From DATENM01 sp045807765 (GTDB lineage: Bacteria; Acidobacteriota; Blastocatellia; UBA7656): a DNA stretch of 64,000 nt. Positions within the stretch are counted from its first letter, which is position 1; the number at the start of each line of letters is the position of its first letter. Below the pieces are notes generated by a model. That model saw nothing but the letters and a program-made list of their open reading frames with translations, was not told the DNA's origin and made no database searches. This document shows, in pieces, positions 27,807-39,301 of this stretch. Both the position numbers and the translations under genes were made by a program. The DNA lies in assembly GCA_045807765.1 (NCBI GenBank), contig JBJMGU010000248.1:1-64000 (forward strand), read 5' to 3'.

Positions 27807-29969
27807 ATGAAGCAATGCCCTACTTGTAAGCGGGAAACAAAAGACCATCTCTTCTTCTGTCCATACGATGGTCAGGCGCTGGTGCCGAAGGTCGAGCATG
27901 ACCCCTTCCTCGGCACCGTGCTTGACGGCAAATACCGCCTTGACGAGCGCATCGGCGAAGGCGGCATGGGCAAAGTCTACCGCGCCACCCATATCCACAT
28001 TGACCAGATCTTCGCCGTCAAGATTCTCCATCCGCACCTATCGTCGGATCAGACGGCGCTCGCACGTTTTCGCAAAGAGGCGCGCGCCGCCGCCCGCATT
28101 CGCCACCCGAATGCCGTCGCCATCACCGATTTCGGCGTCACCCGCGACAGCGGCACCGCTTATCTGGTGATGGAACTTCTCGAAGGCGTAGACCTGCGCG
28201 ACCGCTTGCAAAAACAGAAGTACCTGAGTTGCGAAGAGGCGTTTGCGATTGCTTACCAGACCTGCGCGGCGCTGCATGTGGCGCACGCCAACGGCCTGGT
28301 GCATCGCGATCTCAAGCCGGATAACATCTGGATATTGAAGACCCGCGATGGCGGCGAACAGGTGAAGGTCTTTGACTTCGGCATCGCCAAGCTGAAGACC
28401 ACGTCCGACACTAACAAATTGACGTTACAGGGCATGCTCGTCGGCACGCCTTATTATATGTCGCCCGAACAGTGCCGCAGCGAAGAAGAGTTGGATGCGC
28501 GCTCGGACATCTACAGTCTGGGCGTGATCCTTTATGAGATGCTGACGGGGCTGGTGCCGTTTCGCGGCCCGTCGCCGTGGAATGTCATCACCAAGCACAA
28601 TTCAGAAACTCCGCAACCGCTCCGAGAACTGCGCACCGACATTCCCATCGAAGTCGAAGGCGTGGTCTTGCGCGCCCTTAGCAAATCGCCGGATTTCCGC
28701 CAGCAGTCCGCCGCGCAGTTAGCTCAGGAATTGGAAATGGCGTTGTACAATGCCGGCCTCAGGCCGCGGGCGATGGGCGTGAACACGCCGCAGACGCCGT
28801 TCCCGAATGACATTTCCTCGCCCTACAATCTGAACACGCCAACAACGCCGGTCGAATTCAGCAGCCACCCGGATATTGACCATTCGCTACCGCCGCAACC
28901 GCCCGGCGTCGCGCCGGCGGCGCAAGCCTGGCAGCCGTCCGCAGACAACTCAAGGCCGCCCGCCAACTCAATGCCGCCGGCCAATCCGGTGCCGCCCGCC
29001 GCCGCGGCCAAAGCGACAGCGCCGACGCCAGAGCCCCATGCCCGATTGTTCGGGCAGACGGTCGTCGGCGGCATGCAGGGCGTCGCTCCGGCGGTGCCCC
29101 TCGACAGTGGCAACTTCGCCGTCGGGCGCATGACATGGACGCGGCTGACGACGCTGGCTGAAAAGAACCGGCAGGCGGTGATCCTGGGGGCGGCCTGTAT
29201 CGTCGCGGTGATCGCCGGCATCATCATCATCAAAATCGCCTCCGGTCACAAGCCGCCTGAAAAAGCCAGGCTGGCCAAGCCGACGCCGCCGCCAGGGATG
29301 GTCTATGTCGAAGGCGGCGAATTCAAGATGGGCAGCAACGATCCGAACAGTTATCCGAATTCCCGGCCCGAGATCGGCCCTCTCCATGTTGATCCTTTCT
29401 TTCTCGACCAGACCGAGGTAACCAACAAGCAGTACTACGAATTCGTCAAGGCCGGACACAAGCCGCCGCCGCACTGGCGCAATGGCATCTATCCGCCGGG
29501 CGAAGCCAGCCTGCCGGTCTACAACATCAGCTGGCAAGACGCGCACGAGTACGCGCAGTCGGTCGGCAAACGGCTGCCGCACGAATCCGAATGGGAATTC
29601 GCGGCGCGCGGTCAGGAGAACCGTGTCGCTATGTGGGAAGGTGGCTGGTCGGCCAACCGCGCCAACCTGCGGGAATCGGGCAAAGGCAAGCCTGTGCCGG
29701 CGGGCTCCTATGGCCAGGCCGGCGCCAGTTGGTGCGGCGCTGAAGATTTGCTGGGCAACGTCGCCGAGTGGGTCGAGGAAGCTTTTGTGCCCTATAAGAA
29801 AGGGGTCGGATTGCCCGACCCGAACGCGCACATCGCGCGCGGTGGTGCTTGCAACAACTCGAAGGATGAGCTGTTGACCGTCAATCGGCAACTGGTCTAC
29901 GACCTGGCCAAGCCGTCATACATCGGCTTCCGCTGCGCCCAGGACCTGCCGCAGGAACGACCACGCTGA
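27807..29969 (+). CDS. Ser/Thr protein kinase with N-terminal zinc ribbon and C-terminal formylglycine-generating-enzyme-like domain
   Basis: A 720-aa membrane-anchored kinase. Residues 4-18 form a zinc ribbon (CPTCKRETKDHLFFCPYDG). The kinase domain is ~44-305: IGEGGMGKVY, Lys about 72, HRDLKPDN (Asp about 168), DFGIAK (190-192) and YYMSPEQC. A Pro/Ala-rich linker leads to one transmembrane helix at about 458-477 (VILGAACIVAVIAGIIIIKI). The extracytoplasmic part is a sulfatase-modifying-factor/FGE-type domain (MVYVEGGEFKMGSNDPNSYP, DQTEVTNKQYYEFVKAG, GKRLPHESEWEFAARG, GLPDPNAHIARGGACNNS), probably a sensor or binding module rather than an oxidase. AAGGAG precedes ATG 27807. An FHA protein and a PP2C phosphatase follow, giving writer, reader and eraser in one neighbourhood. 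Confidence 0.92.
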   Translation: MKQCPTCKRETKDHLFFCPYDGQALVPKVEHDPFLGTVLDGKYRLDERIGEGGMGKVYRATHIHIDQIFAVKILHPHLSSDQTALARFRKEARAAARIRHPNAVAITDFGVTRDSGTAYLVMELLEGVDLRDRLQKQKYLSCEEAFAIAYQTCAALHVAHANGLVHRDLKPDNIWILKTRDGGEQVKVFDFGIAKLKTTSDTNKLTLQGMLVGTPYYMSPEQCRSEEELDARSDIYSLGVILYEMLTGLVPFRGPSPWNVITKHNSETPQPLRELRTDIPIEVEGVVLRALSKSPDFRQQSAAQLAQELEMALYNAGLRPRAMGVNTPQTPFPNDISSPYNLNTPTTPVEFSSHPDIDHSLPPQPPGVAPAAQAWQPSADNSRPPANSMPPANPVPPAAAAKATAPTPEPHARLFGQTVVGGMQGVAPAVPLDSGNFAVGRMTWTRLTTLAEKNRQAVILGAACIVAVIAGIIIIKIASGHKPPEKARLAKPTPPPGMVYVEGGEFKMGSNDPNSYPNSRPEIGPLHVDPFFLDQTEVTNKQYYEFVKAGHKPPPHWRNGIYPPGEASLPVYNISWQDAHEYAQSVGKRLPHESEWEFAARGQENRVAMWEGGWSANRANLRESGKGKPVPAGSYGQAGASWCGAEDLLGNVAEWVEEAFVPYKKGVGLPDPNAHIARGGACNNSKDELLTVNRQLVYDLAKPSYIGFRCAQDLPQERPR

Positions 29970-30101
29970 TTCATAACCACCGGCAGGGCGAATACTGAAA
30001 AAGCCGGTTTCGGGGATTTTTTTTGCTCTGTGAAGCCGTGCGGGGCAGAAGTTCAGGCGACACAAGGTATTTTGCGACTTTCTCCAACCATTGCCTTTGC
30101 G

Positions 30102-30107
30102 TATAAT
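30102..30107 (+). promoter_or_regulatory. possible -10 box for the FHA gene
   Basis: A perfect TATAAT 33 bases before the FHA ATG, within the 170-base gap. The -35 at 17 bases spacing (TTTCTC) is poor. It suggests separate transcription from the kinase. Confidence 0.3.
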
Positions 30108-30139
30108 CAGGGCGATATCGGAAAGGGAGCTTATCGAAT

Positions 30140-31219
30140 ATGATCATCTGTCCGAATTGCGGGGCCAGCAACAAGTCCGGTTCGAGCGTCTGCCGAATGT
30201 GCGCTGCGCCCCTGCCCGAAGTGCCGCAATACGCCAACCCGCCACAGGGCCAGGGCGGTGGCTTCCCGGCAACGGTCATTGCCGGCGATCAAGAACGCCA
30301 AGTTGCCAGCGCCGCTCCGCCGCCGGAGATCGAATGCCCGAATTGTCACACTCTGAATGAAGCCGGCTGGTCGTTTTGCCAGCAATGCGGCCAGCGCTTG
30401 CCGGCGCCGCCGCCGCCAGCCGAAGCGCCGCAAACCTTTAAGACGGTGCCGACCGAAATGCCGCCGCCGGATCGTAATAACATGCAAACCGTTGTCGCCA
30501 ATCGCCCGATCACCGAGCCGATCAGCCCGCCGCAGCAGCAGCCGTCGCCACCGCCGCAACCGCCACCGCCGCAGCCGCCACCTAACCTGCGAACGGTTGC
30601 CGAGCCGCGGCCCGGGATGCCGGCGGACTTTCACAAGGACATGTCAACCGTAGTCCAGCCGATCAGCGCGACCGAGCAGCCTGCCGCGCAACAGCAGCCG
30701 CCACCGCCGCAGCCGCCCGCTGCGCCACCGCCGCCGCCATCGAGCGGGGCGTCATCCATCGCGCCGACCGTGGTGCCGTCTAACCCAACGGTGCAGCCGA
30801 TGGCTTCACCGCCGGCGGGCGCTATCGCTTGTCCAAAATGTGATTATTCAAACAGTCCCGGCAATTCTTTCTGCGCCAATTGCGGCAACGTGCTTACAGT
30901 CGCTCGCACCATCGTCATGGCGTCGCCGCTGGCGGCTCCCAGAGGCCGCTTGCACCTGGTCATGGAAGGCGGCCAGCAGGGCGAAGTTTTTGACCTCTCC
31001 GACGACACCATCGTCGGGCGCAGCCAGGGCGACATCACGTTTCCGCACGATGGCTTTATGTCGGGCCGCCACGCACGCATTGAGCGGCGCGGCGCGACCT
31101 ACGTGCTGACGGACGCCGGCAGCCGCAACGGCACCTTCATCAAGATCAAGGGCGAAGTCGAGTTGAAGCCCGGCGACATGGTCTTGATCGGTAAACAGCT
31201 TTTCCGATTTGAACTGTAG
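30140..31219 (+). CDS. FHA domain protein with three zinc ribbons
   Basis: A 359-aa soluble adaptor. Three double-cysteine zinc ribbons are visible: MIICPNCGASNKSG then CRMCAAPL; ECPNCHTLNEAGWSFCQQCG; and ACPKCDYSNSPGNSFCANCG. Between the second and third lies a Pro/Gln-rich disordered linker of about 150 residues. The C-terminal FHA domain reads DTIVGRSQGDITFPHD then MSGRHARIERR and DAGSRNGTFIKI, with the Gly-Arg, Ser-x-x-His and Asn-Gly residues that bind phosphothreonine intact. It is therefore a probable reader of phosphorylation by the upstream kinase, counteracted by the PP2C encoded next. GGGAG precedes ATG 30140. Confidence 0.92.
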   Translation: MIICPNCGASNKSGSSVCRMCAAPLPEVPQYANPPQGQGGGFPATVIAGDQERQVASAAPPPEIECPNCHTLNEAGWSFCQQCGQRLPAPPPPAEAPQTFKTVPTEMPPPDRNNMQTVVANRPITEPISPPQQQPSPPPQPPPPQPPPNLRTVAEPRPGMPADFHKDMSTVVQPISATEQPAAQQQPPPPQPPAAPPPPPSSGASSIAPTVVPSNPTVQPMASPPAGAIACPKCDYSNSPGNSFCANCGNVLTVARTIVMASPLAAPRGRLHLVMEGGQQGEVFDLSDDTIVGRSQGDITFPHDGFMSGRHARIERRGATYVLTDAGSRNGTFIKIKGEVELKPGDMVLIGKQLFRFEL

Positions 31220-31220
31220 G

Positions 31221-31391
31221 CAGAAGAAATCAGAAGTCAGGAGACAGAATTCAGAATGAAAGAGGAAGGGGAGCCTAAAAGGTAGAATAGAAGCGGAGGC
31301 GGACAAGCGGACTCGCGACAAGCGGACTCGCTGCCGCCGACTTCCTCTTCCATTCTTGTCTTCATGACTTCTGACTTCTGACTCCTGACTC
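31221..31391. repeat. heptamer hairpin, AGTCAGA type with 93-base conserved centre (site 5)
   Basis: The left arm (31221-31260) has CAGAAGA/AGTCAGG-type units; the right arm (31352-31391) has TGACTTC/TGACTCC units. The centre, 31264-31356, matches 60491-60583 at 89 of 93 positions by direct counting and contains a 15-base tandem duplicate (GACAAGCGGACTCGC twice). The PP2C start follows within 9 bases of the arm, without a ribosome binding site. Confidence 0.85.
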
Positions 31392-31399
31392 GCGAAAAA

Positions 31400-32704
31400 A
31401 TGATGAGCAAGATTCAAGTCTCCGTCTACGCCGGCACAGACATTGGCATGCATCGCAGCGGCAATGAGGATGCCTTCCTGGTGGCCGATTTGACGACCGG
31501 CTCGATCGGGCTGGGGCCGGAAATGAGCACCCACCCGATGGGCGAGCGCGGCAGCCTGATGATCGTCTCCGATGGCATGGGCGGCGCGGCGGCGGGCGAG
31601 GTCGCAAGCGAGCTGGCGGTCACCACCATCCGCGAAGCGCTGATGGACTGCCCGCCCGACATGGACACCGTGGTGCGATTGCGCATCGCCACCGAGGCCG
31701 CCAACGAGCGCATCTGGAACGAGGCGCAGGCTAACCCGGAGCTGAGCGGCATGGGCGCGACCGTTACCGCCACCATCGTGCAGAGCGGCCTGGCCTACAT
31801 TGCCCAGGTGGGCGATTCGCGCGCTTACTTGATTCGCGGACAGCAGATCAAACAGCTGACCAAGGATCAATCGTTCGTGCAGATGTTGATTGACGCCGGC
31901 GCCATCCAGCCCGAACAGGCGGCGTCGGTTCCGCAAAACGTCATCATGCAGGCGCTCGGCACGCAGCCGAACGTCAAGGTCGCGATGACGACCATCCGCC
32001 TGTTTCGCAACGACTGCCTGCTGCTATGCAGCGACGGATTATCGAATAAGCTGGGGCCAGACGAAATGAAGCAGGCGGTCGAACAGGCCGGCGACCTGAA
32101 GGGCGCCTGCCGCGCTTTGATCAATGTCGCCAACGAGCGCGGCGGCGAGGACAATATCACGGTGGTGCTGGCGCGCTTCGACGGCGAAGGCTTGCAGTCG
32201 GCAAGCGAGTCGCAGACGATCACCGGCAGCCTGACAGGCGCGCACGAAGATTTTTTCGCCGGCGCCGGCAACAATTACAACGTGCCGCCTGATCCCGGCA
32301 AGACCGCCGTGCTGCGCATCCCTGTGAGCGAAGAGCCGCCGCCCGCCGATGATGGATATATGCAGCCCGCGGCGCAACCGGCAGCCGCGACTGCCCTGGC
32401 CGCCGACGAGCTGTCGCCTTACATTTCGCCGGAGTTTGTTCAAGCCGGTCAGGTTCATTACCAAAAGAAGAGCTACACGGCGATCATCATCATGGCCATC
32501 GGCGCGCTGCTGCTGATTGCCGCAACTGTCTATTTCGTCTACCGCTATTACGCGCGAGCGATTGCGCCGCCCTCTACGCCGCCTGCAAGCGAGCCCGCAA
32601 CCAGCGAGCCGGCAGCTAGCGAACCATCAAGCCAGACGCCTGCGGCCAGCGAGCCGGCAAACCCGCAGCCGGCGAGCCCGCAACCGAGCCCACGACAGCC
32701 CTGA
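31400..32704 (+). CDS. PP2C-type Ser/Thr protein phosphatase, membrane-anchored
   Basis: A 434-aa metal-dependent phosphatase. The catalytic domain (~1-260) has the PP2C motifs YAGTDIGMHRSGNEDAF, VSDGMGGAAAGEVAS, YIAQVGDSRAYLI, LLCSDGLSNKL and GEDNITVVLARF, with the metal-binding aspartates present. A linker is followed by one transmembrane helix (IIIMAIGALLLIAATVYFVY) and a short low-complexity Pro/Ala/Ser tail outside. It would reverse phosphorylation by the kinase encoded at 27807-29969. Start ATG 31400 (31403 also possible); the preceding sequence is the site 5 repeat and has no ribosome binding site, so coupling to the FHA gene may matter. Confidence 0.92.
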   Translation: MMSKIQVSVYAGTDIGMHRSGNEDAFLVADLTTGSIGLGPEMSTHPMGERGSLMIVSDGMGGAAAGEVASELAVTTIREALMDCPPDMDTVVRLRIATEAANERIWNEAQANPELSGMGATVTATIVQSGLAYIAQVGDSRAYLIRGQQIKQLTKDQSFVQMLIDAGAIQPEQAASVPQNVIMQALGTQPNVKVAMTTIRLFRNDCLLLCSDGLSNKLGPDEMKQAVEQAGDLKGACRALINVANERGGEDNITVVLARFDGEGLQSASESQTITGSLTGAHEDFFAGAGNNYNVPPDPGKTAVLRIPVSEEPPPADDGYMQPAAQPAAATALAADELSPYISPEFVQAGQVHYQKKSYTAIIIMAIGALLLIAATVYFVYRYYARAIAPPSTPPASEPATSEPAASEPSSQTPAASEPANPQPASPQPSPRQP

Positions 32705-32752
32705 AGCCGGCTGATCCATGCCGCTTTCTTCATCACCGCGTCGCCTTTAGCC

Positions 32753-32782
32753 TTGCGGCGCACGCCGCGGCTCGCATATAGT
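32753..32782 (+). promoter_or_regulatory. possible promoter for the GH63-like gene
   Basis: TTGCGG (32753-32758) and TATAGT (32777-32782) are 18 bases apart; the expected start near 32789 gives a leader of about 44 bases. Confidence 0.4.
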
Positions 32783-32832
32783 ACGGCGCGAACAATCGTC
32801 GTTGGCTAATCTCTTCGGCTCACAACAAAGCT

Positions 32833-35580
<2,748 letters not shown>

Positions 35581-35585
35581 GCCGG

Positions 35586-35614
35586 TTGGCATCTTTGGAC
35601 AGGTCTCTTATAAT
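35586..35614 (+). promoter_or_regulatory. sigma70-type promoter for the nidogen-like/HELGH gene
   Basis: TTGGCA (35586-35591) and TATAAT (35609-35614) are 17 bases apart, a very good match. Transcription near 35621 leaves only about 20 bases before ATG 35641. Confidence 0.6.
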
Positions 35615-35640
35615 GCCGGCAGCAAGCCCACAGTTGCTTC

Positions 35641-37512
35641 ATGGTCAAACGTATGGACGCTTCATCGAAAGCGGCTCGCGGATTCAAGCAAGGCGCTCGA
35701 AGCCGCTCACAATTCGTCTGGATTGCCGTTCTGCTCGCGGCATTCATTGTCGCGCTATCATTCGCCGGCACACGCGCCGGCATCAAGCCGGTGGCGAACC
35801 ATGATGAAGCGCGTGTCCGGCTGACGATCAACACGCTGCCGCATTTCGACTGCGGCTATGAGGCGCGCGGCGCGGAAGAAGCCATCGCACGCCACCAGAT
35901 GCACGCGCGGCGCTCACCTGACCGACTCGCCGTACGAAGCGCCCGCCCCCTCACTGCGCTCAATCAAGATCAAGGCGACCTTGCCCTCATCGAAGACGAC
36001 GGCTCGATCATCGTGCCGCCCTCTGCCTTCGACCTGACCAAGCGCTCCGTCCTGTTCACGCCGGAAGCCAATGGCTATCGCCCGACGCCGGCCAATGTTC
36101 GTTTCACTAACGATGTCGGCACGCAGGTAAGCAGCTTCTTCGGCATTGACGGCCAGCTCAGCACAGGCATTAGCGGCTACCGCGACATCCCGATTGGCGG
36201 CGCGCCGTTTACCTTCTATGGCGTCACCTATGACACTCTGTATGTCGGCACGAACGGCTACATTACCTTCGCTTCTGGCGACACCAGCGCTCGCCCCTCT
36301 GTTGCCACGCTCGCGGCAAACGCGCCGCGCATTGCGCCGCTCTGGGCGAACCTCGACACCAGCGGCGGCGGTGAGATTTATTACAATCGCCTCGAAGGCC
36401 GCCACGTCATCACCTGGAACGCCGTGCCCGAATCGCCCTATGGCGGCCTGAGCACGTTTCAAGCGGCGCTCTATGATGATGGGCGCATCGCCTTCATCTA
36501 TAAAAAAGTGAAAGCGCGCACGTCACTGGTTGGCCTGTCGCCGGGCAATACCGAGCAAGAGGCGCAGCCGCTGGTCTACTCTGATCTGCCCGATGCGGTG
36601 ATTAGCGGGCCGATGTTTCAGCTCTTTTCCAAGCAGCGCCAGTTGGACTTGCCCGCGCTGATGCGGACGTTTTATCGCACACACACAGACGATGTAGACA
36701 TGGCGTTTATCTGGGCCGACTTCGCGTATGACAATGGGCTCGGCGTCGCGCACTCGTTCAACGTGCGCAATGACGTCAGCGGCATCGGCTTGAAGATTTT
36801 TGATCGCGGGGCGCTCTATGGCAGCGCGGCGCGGCTGGCGACCGTCATCACCATGGGCAACCAGAACGATTGGCCGGGTGATCCGCAAGCCAATACAGCC
36901 GGGCTGAACTCGGCCATCAGCATCGTCTGTCATGAGTTGGGCCACCGATGGCTGGCCTATGTCCGGTCGAGCGGCGATGATGAAAACCTGCTGCTCGGTC
37001 GCGACGACTCGCACTGGAGCTTCTTTCTCGACACCCGCACGAATAGCGATGGCAGCTTCTCGGCGCTGATGGAGGGCAACAGTTGGCGCGAAGGCGGCGG
37101 CAGTCTGTTTACGACCAGTGAAACGGCGGTCAATTACTTCTCGCGCCTTGAGCAGTACTTGATGGGATTGCGCCCGCCCGCAGAGGTGCCGCCATTCACC
37201 TACCTGGAAACCGACGCGCAACTGCATGAGCTGTTGCGCCAGAAGTCACCGATAAGCGGCTACACGGTCAACGCCATCAAGCACACGGCGCGCGTCGAGC
37301 AGATCATCTCTCGCGAAGGGCCGCGCCTGCCCGATGCGGCGAGCGCCCCGAAAACTTTCCGCATCGCCTTCATCCTGCTCGTCGAGCCGGGCGCGACGGC
37401 TTCAAAGGCGACGCTGCAAAAAATGAACGCCTACCGCGAGGCGCTGGCGCGCTACTTCTCTGTGGCCACCGACCGCCTGGCGTCTCTCGACACCGCCTTG
37501 ATTCAAAAGTAA
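35641..37512 (+). CDS. exported nidogen-like domain protein with HELGH metallopeptidase-like motif
   Basis: A 623-aa protein with an N-terminal basic stretch and hydrophobic helix (FVWIAVLLAAFIVALSFAGT) that is a signal peptide or anchor. Residues ~150-320 resemble a nidogen-like domain: PIGGAPFTFYGVTYDTLYVG, TNGYITFASGD, IAPLWANLDTSGGGEIYY and ALYDDGRIAFIYKKV. About 100 residues later comes SIVCHELGHRWLAYVRS, an HExxH zinc-binding motif, followed by a region with LMEGNSWREGGGSLF that could supply a further ligand. I know no named family with exactly this order. It may be a secreted adhesin-type protease. Start could also be ATG 35653. A perfect terminator follows the stop. Confidence 0.8.
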   Translation: MVKRMDASSKAARGFKQGARSRSQFVWIAVLLAAFIVALSFAGTRAGIKPVANHDEARVRLTINTLPHFDCGYEARGAEEAIARHQMHARRSPDRLAVRSARPLTALNQDQGDLALIEDDGSIIVPPSAFDLTKRSVLFTPEANGYRPTPANVRFTNDVGTQVSSFFGIDGQLSTGISGYRDIPIGGAPFTFYGVTYDTLYVGTNGYITFASGDTSARPSVATLAANAPRIAPLWANLDTSGGGEIYYNRLEGRHVITWNAVPESPYGGLSTFQAALYDDGRIAFIYKKVKARTSLVGLSPGNTEQEAQPLVYSDLPDAVISGPMFQLFSKQRQLDLPALMRTFYRTHTDDVDMAFIWADFAYDNGLGVAHSFNVRNDVSGIGLKIFDRGALYGSAARLATVITMGNQNDWPGDPQANTAGLNSAISIVCHELGHRWLAYVRSSGDDENLLLGRDDSHWSFFLDTRTNSDGSFSALMEGNSWREGGGSLFTTSETAVNYFSRLEQYLMGLRPPAEVPPFTYLETDAQLHELLRQKSPISGYTVNAIKHTARVEQIISREGPRLPDAASAPKTFRIAFILLVEPGATASKATLQKMNAYREALARYFSVATDRLASLDTALIQK

Positions 37513-37559
37513 AAGCGAAAGCCCGCAACCGCGATAGGTGCGATTGCGGGCTTTCGCTT
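37513..37559. terminator. bidirectional intrinsic terminator
   Basis: A perfect 16-bp stem (GCGAAAGCCCGCAA and its complement, plus flanking AA/TT) with a 15-base loop lies between two convergent genes. Four A residues precede it and TTGTTT follows, so it can work in both directions. Confidence 0.85.
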
Positions 37560-37593
37560 GTTTGGCCTTCACCACTCAAAGAAGAGCGGCGAT

Positions 37594-38322
37594 CTATTGC
37601 GTATCGGCGAGCAGGCCGGCCTTGCCTGCCGCACCGGCTTTGCGTCCTGTGCGACCAATGACTTTGATCTTCACCGGACGCCGACCGAACGCCTTCGCTT
37701 CTCTATAGCTCGGCACATATACGTCAACCCGGCGCCCTTTAATGCGCTCGCCGGTGTCTTTGACCGTGTAGGTTCCTGTGTATCTCCCCGCACGAATGTG
37801 AACGACCGTGCCCAGCGGCAGCACACGCGGGTCAGCCGCGATGAAGCCTTGCTGGACAAACTCGCCGGAAGCCGTGCGCCCTTGCAGGCAATAGGCTGTG
37901 GCGTGAAAATCCTCGAACTCTGTGTCTGTAGCTTCCGTCACATCAGCGGCATCGCTGCGGATGCCGACGGGCGCGGCGGTTCTCGTTGTACGCCTCACAT
38001 CGCCGCGAATCGGCGAACGCGAGGTGACGCCTTTGCTCTCGTCAATCGCGAGCGGCGCTACATTGACAGATCGGCGCGCGGTTGGTCGAGCGACGACGAC
38101 CGAGCGCTTCGAGGTGACTGCATCTTTGGCGGCGGGTAGGTCTTTGAAGGTGCCGGGGATGTCGAGGGATTTTTCTTCGGTTGATTTCGTAATGGTGGGA
38201 TGATCTACGGCTCGCACCGATTGGGCTTGGCCATTTATAGAGTACCCGAATGCAAAAATCGCCAGGATGGATAAACCTGAGGAGAGGCTGCTGGTGAATC
38301 TCCTATTGGGGGGTTGATTCAT
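37594..38322 (-). CDS. exported 3D-domain protein
   Basis: A 242-aa exported protein. The signal segment SSGLSILAIFAFGYSINGQA is followed by a low-complexity basic linker and a C-terminal 3D domain (~145-230): FHATAYCLQGRTASGEF, QQGFIAADPRVLPLGTVVHI, YTVKDTGERIKGRRVDVYVP. The three conserved aspartates in ADPRV, KDTGE and VDVY match the 3D motif shared with lytic transglycosylase MltA, YabE and RpfB-related cell-wall enzymes, so a role in peptidoglycan cleavage or remodelling is likely. AGGAGG precedes ATG 38322. The last residues (AGKAGLLADTQ) are unremarkable. It shares the bidirectional terminator with the gene opposite. Confidence 0.87.
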   Translation of the reverse strand: MNQPPNRRFTSSLSSGLSILAIFAFGYSINGQAQSVRAVDHPTITKSTEEKSLDIPGTFKDLPAAKDAVTSKRSVVVARPTARRSVNVAPLAIDESKGVTSRSPIRGDVRRTTRTAAPVGIRSDAADVTEATDTEFEDFHATAYCLQGRTASGEFVQQGFIAADPRVLPLGTVVHIRAGRYTGTYTVKDTGERIKGRRVDVYVPSYREAKAFGRRPVKIKVIGRTGRKAGAAGKAGLLADTQ

Positions 38323-38716
38323 TCTTGCCTCCTGCTTATTTGGTTAGCAACTTACGCTGTATGGAGCCAACGACCCAAGAACCCATCTTGCTCGCCAAAT
38401 TTTACTTCAATGCTCTATACAGCGCGCTTCCTAAACGAGGGGCCAGTATATCACGCCAAAATGTGAGGGGAAGAGTAAGGCAAGCGTCAGGTCGCGGGCG
38501 GCAGCCATCGAGTAGGAGTAAACGTTAAAACGCTAAGGGCTTATACCGAATCTTGCAATTTTCTTGCGACCACGCACTTCTCGTAAGTGTTGAAAATTAA
38601 GCGTTACCATCAGAAACAGGCAAGGGAAAGTGACACGGGAATGCGGTGACGCGGCGACACAGTGAAAGAAAAGTCGGCGGCCAGTCTGGGTGTCTGTCCC
38701 TCTCCATGTCGCCGCG
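38323..38716. other. intergenic region, 394 bases
   Basis: This gap lies between the 3D-domain gene and the DUF421 gene, both on the minus strand, and should contain the 3D gene's promoter, which I could not pin down. It holds an inverted repeat (38355-38424) and most of the site 6 hairpin (38629-38727). The stretch between is AT-richer and shows no open frame or RNA gene that I can support. Confidence 0.5.
38355..38424. repeat. 13-bp inverted repeat with 44-base loop
   Basis: CGCTGTATGGAGC (38355-38367) and GCTCTATACAGCG (38412-38424) pair with one mismatch. The unit does not match the heptamer hairpins. It lies 33-102 bases upstream of the 3D-domain gene, so it could be an operator or a leader structure. 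Confidence 0.6.
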
Positions 38717-38727
38717 TCACCGCGTCG
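38629..38727. repeat. hairpin, GACGCGGCGACA type (site 6)
   Basis: The left arm has GTGACGCGGCGACACAG (38646-38662); the right arm has ATGTCGCCGCGTCACCGCGT (38706-38725). The right arm contains the stop codon and last codons of the DUF421 gene (minus strand). Confidence 0.75.
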
Positions 38728-39301
38728 TTTTCTTCAGCTCAGCAAGCTCGTGCAGCACCTCGTCGAGTTTGGCCAGCAGCTCGTCGTGGCGCGTCGCTTC
38801 GGGCGTCGGTCGTTTGCCGATGAAAGTGAGGGTGCCGCCGGGCTCCAACACGGCGCGCTCGATATCAACGAGCGACGTGAAGCCCTGCCGGCGTGCCGCG
38901 GCCTCAAGCTCGGCTCGCGTGATCAACTCTTTCTTACAGCGCGCTTCGTTGATCTGGCCATTGTCAATCAGCACGTCGGCGTCGCCTTCGATCATGCGGT
39001 CGAGCCGCGTGTGGGTGTAGAAGAATCGCACGACCACATAGTTCACCACCAGCAGCGTCGTCGCTCCGATCAAACCGCCGAGCACCGAATTGTCATTGCC
39101 GATGATGGCGTTCTGCACGGTGTTCGACAGTGTAAGCAAAACCACAAGGTCGAACGGGTTGAGCTGGGCGAGTTCGCGCTTGCCCGCCAGCCTGAGCCCG
39201 GCGATCAGGAAGAGGTAGACAAGAATCGGGCGGATGATCTTTTCGAGTATCGAGATATCCGGGTGCAGCAAGTCTGTCCAGAGCTTGGCGTCCATCTTCA
39301 C
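38717..39301 (-). CDS. DUF421 (YetF-like) membrane protein
   Basis: A 194-aa inner-membrane protein with three hydrophobic segments (IIRPILVYLFLIAGLRLAGK, FDLVVLLTLSNTVQNAIIG, LIGATTLLVVNYVVVRFF) and a C-terminal cytosolic YetF-type domain (RLDRMIEGDADVLIDNGQIN, RCKKELITRAELEAAARRQG, IERAVLEPGGTLTFIGKRP). The NPFDL signature of the family is present. Function is unknown; YetF relatives are linked to spore/stress phenotypes. The final residues KKTTR are encoded by the site 6 repeat. Alternative start at Met3. Confidence 0.88.
   Translation of the reverse strand: MKMDAKLWTDLLHPDISILEKIIRPILVYLFLIAGLRLAGKRELAQLNPFDLVVLLTLSNTVQNAIIGNDNSVLGGLIGATTLLVVNYVVVRFFYTHTRLDRMIEGDADVLIDNGQINEARCKKELITRAELEAAARRQGFTSLVDIERAVLEPGGTLTFIGKRPTPEATRHDELLAKLDEVLHELAELKKTTR

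Noticed and set aside
29990..30030. T-rich stretch after the kinase-FGE gene as a terminator
   Set aside because: AAAAAGCC and GGGGATTTTT pair only poorly with internal mismatches, so I did not list it as a feature.
32580..32704. Repeated AGCGAGCC blocks at the end of the phosphatase gene as an intergenic repeat
   Set aside because: They are in frame and encode the low-complexity Pro/Ala/Ser tail.
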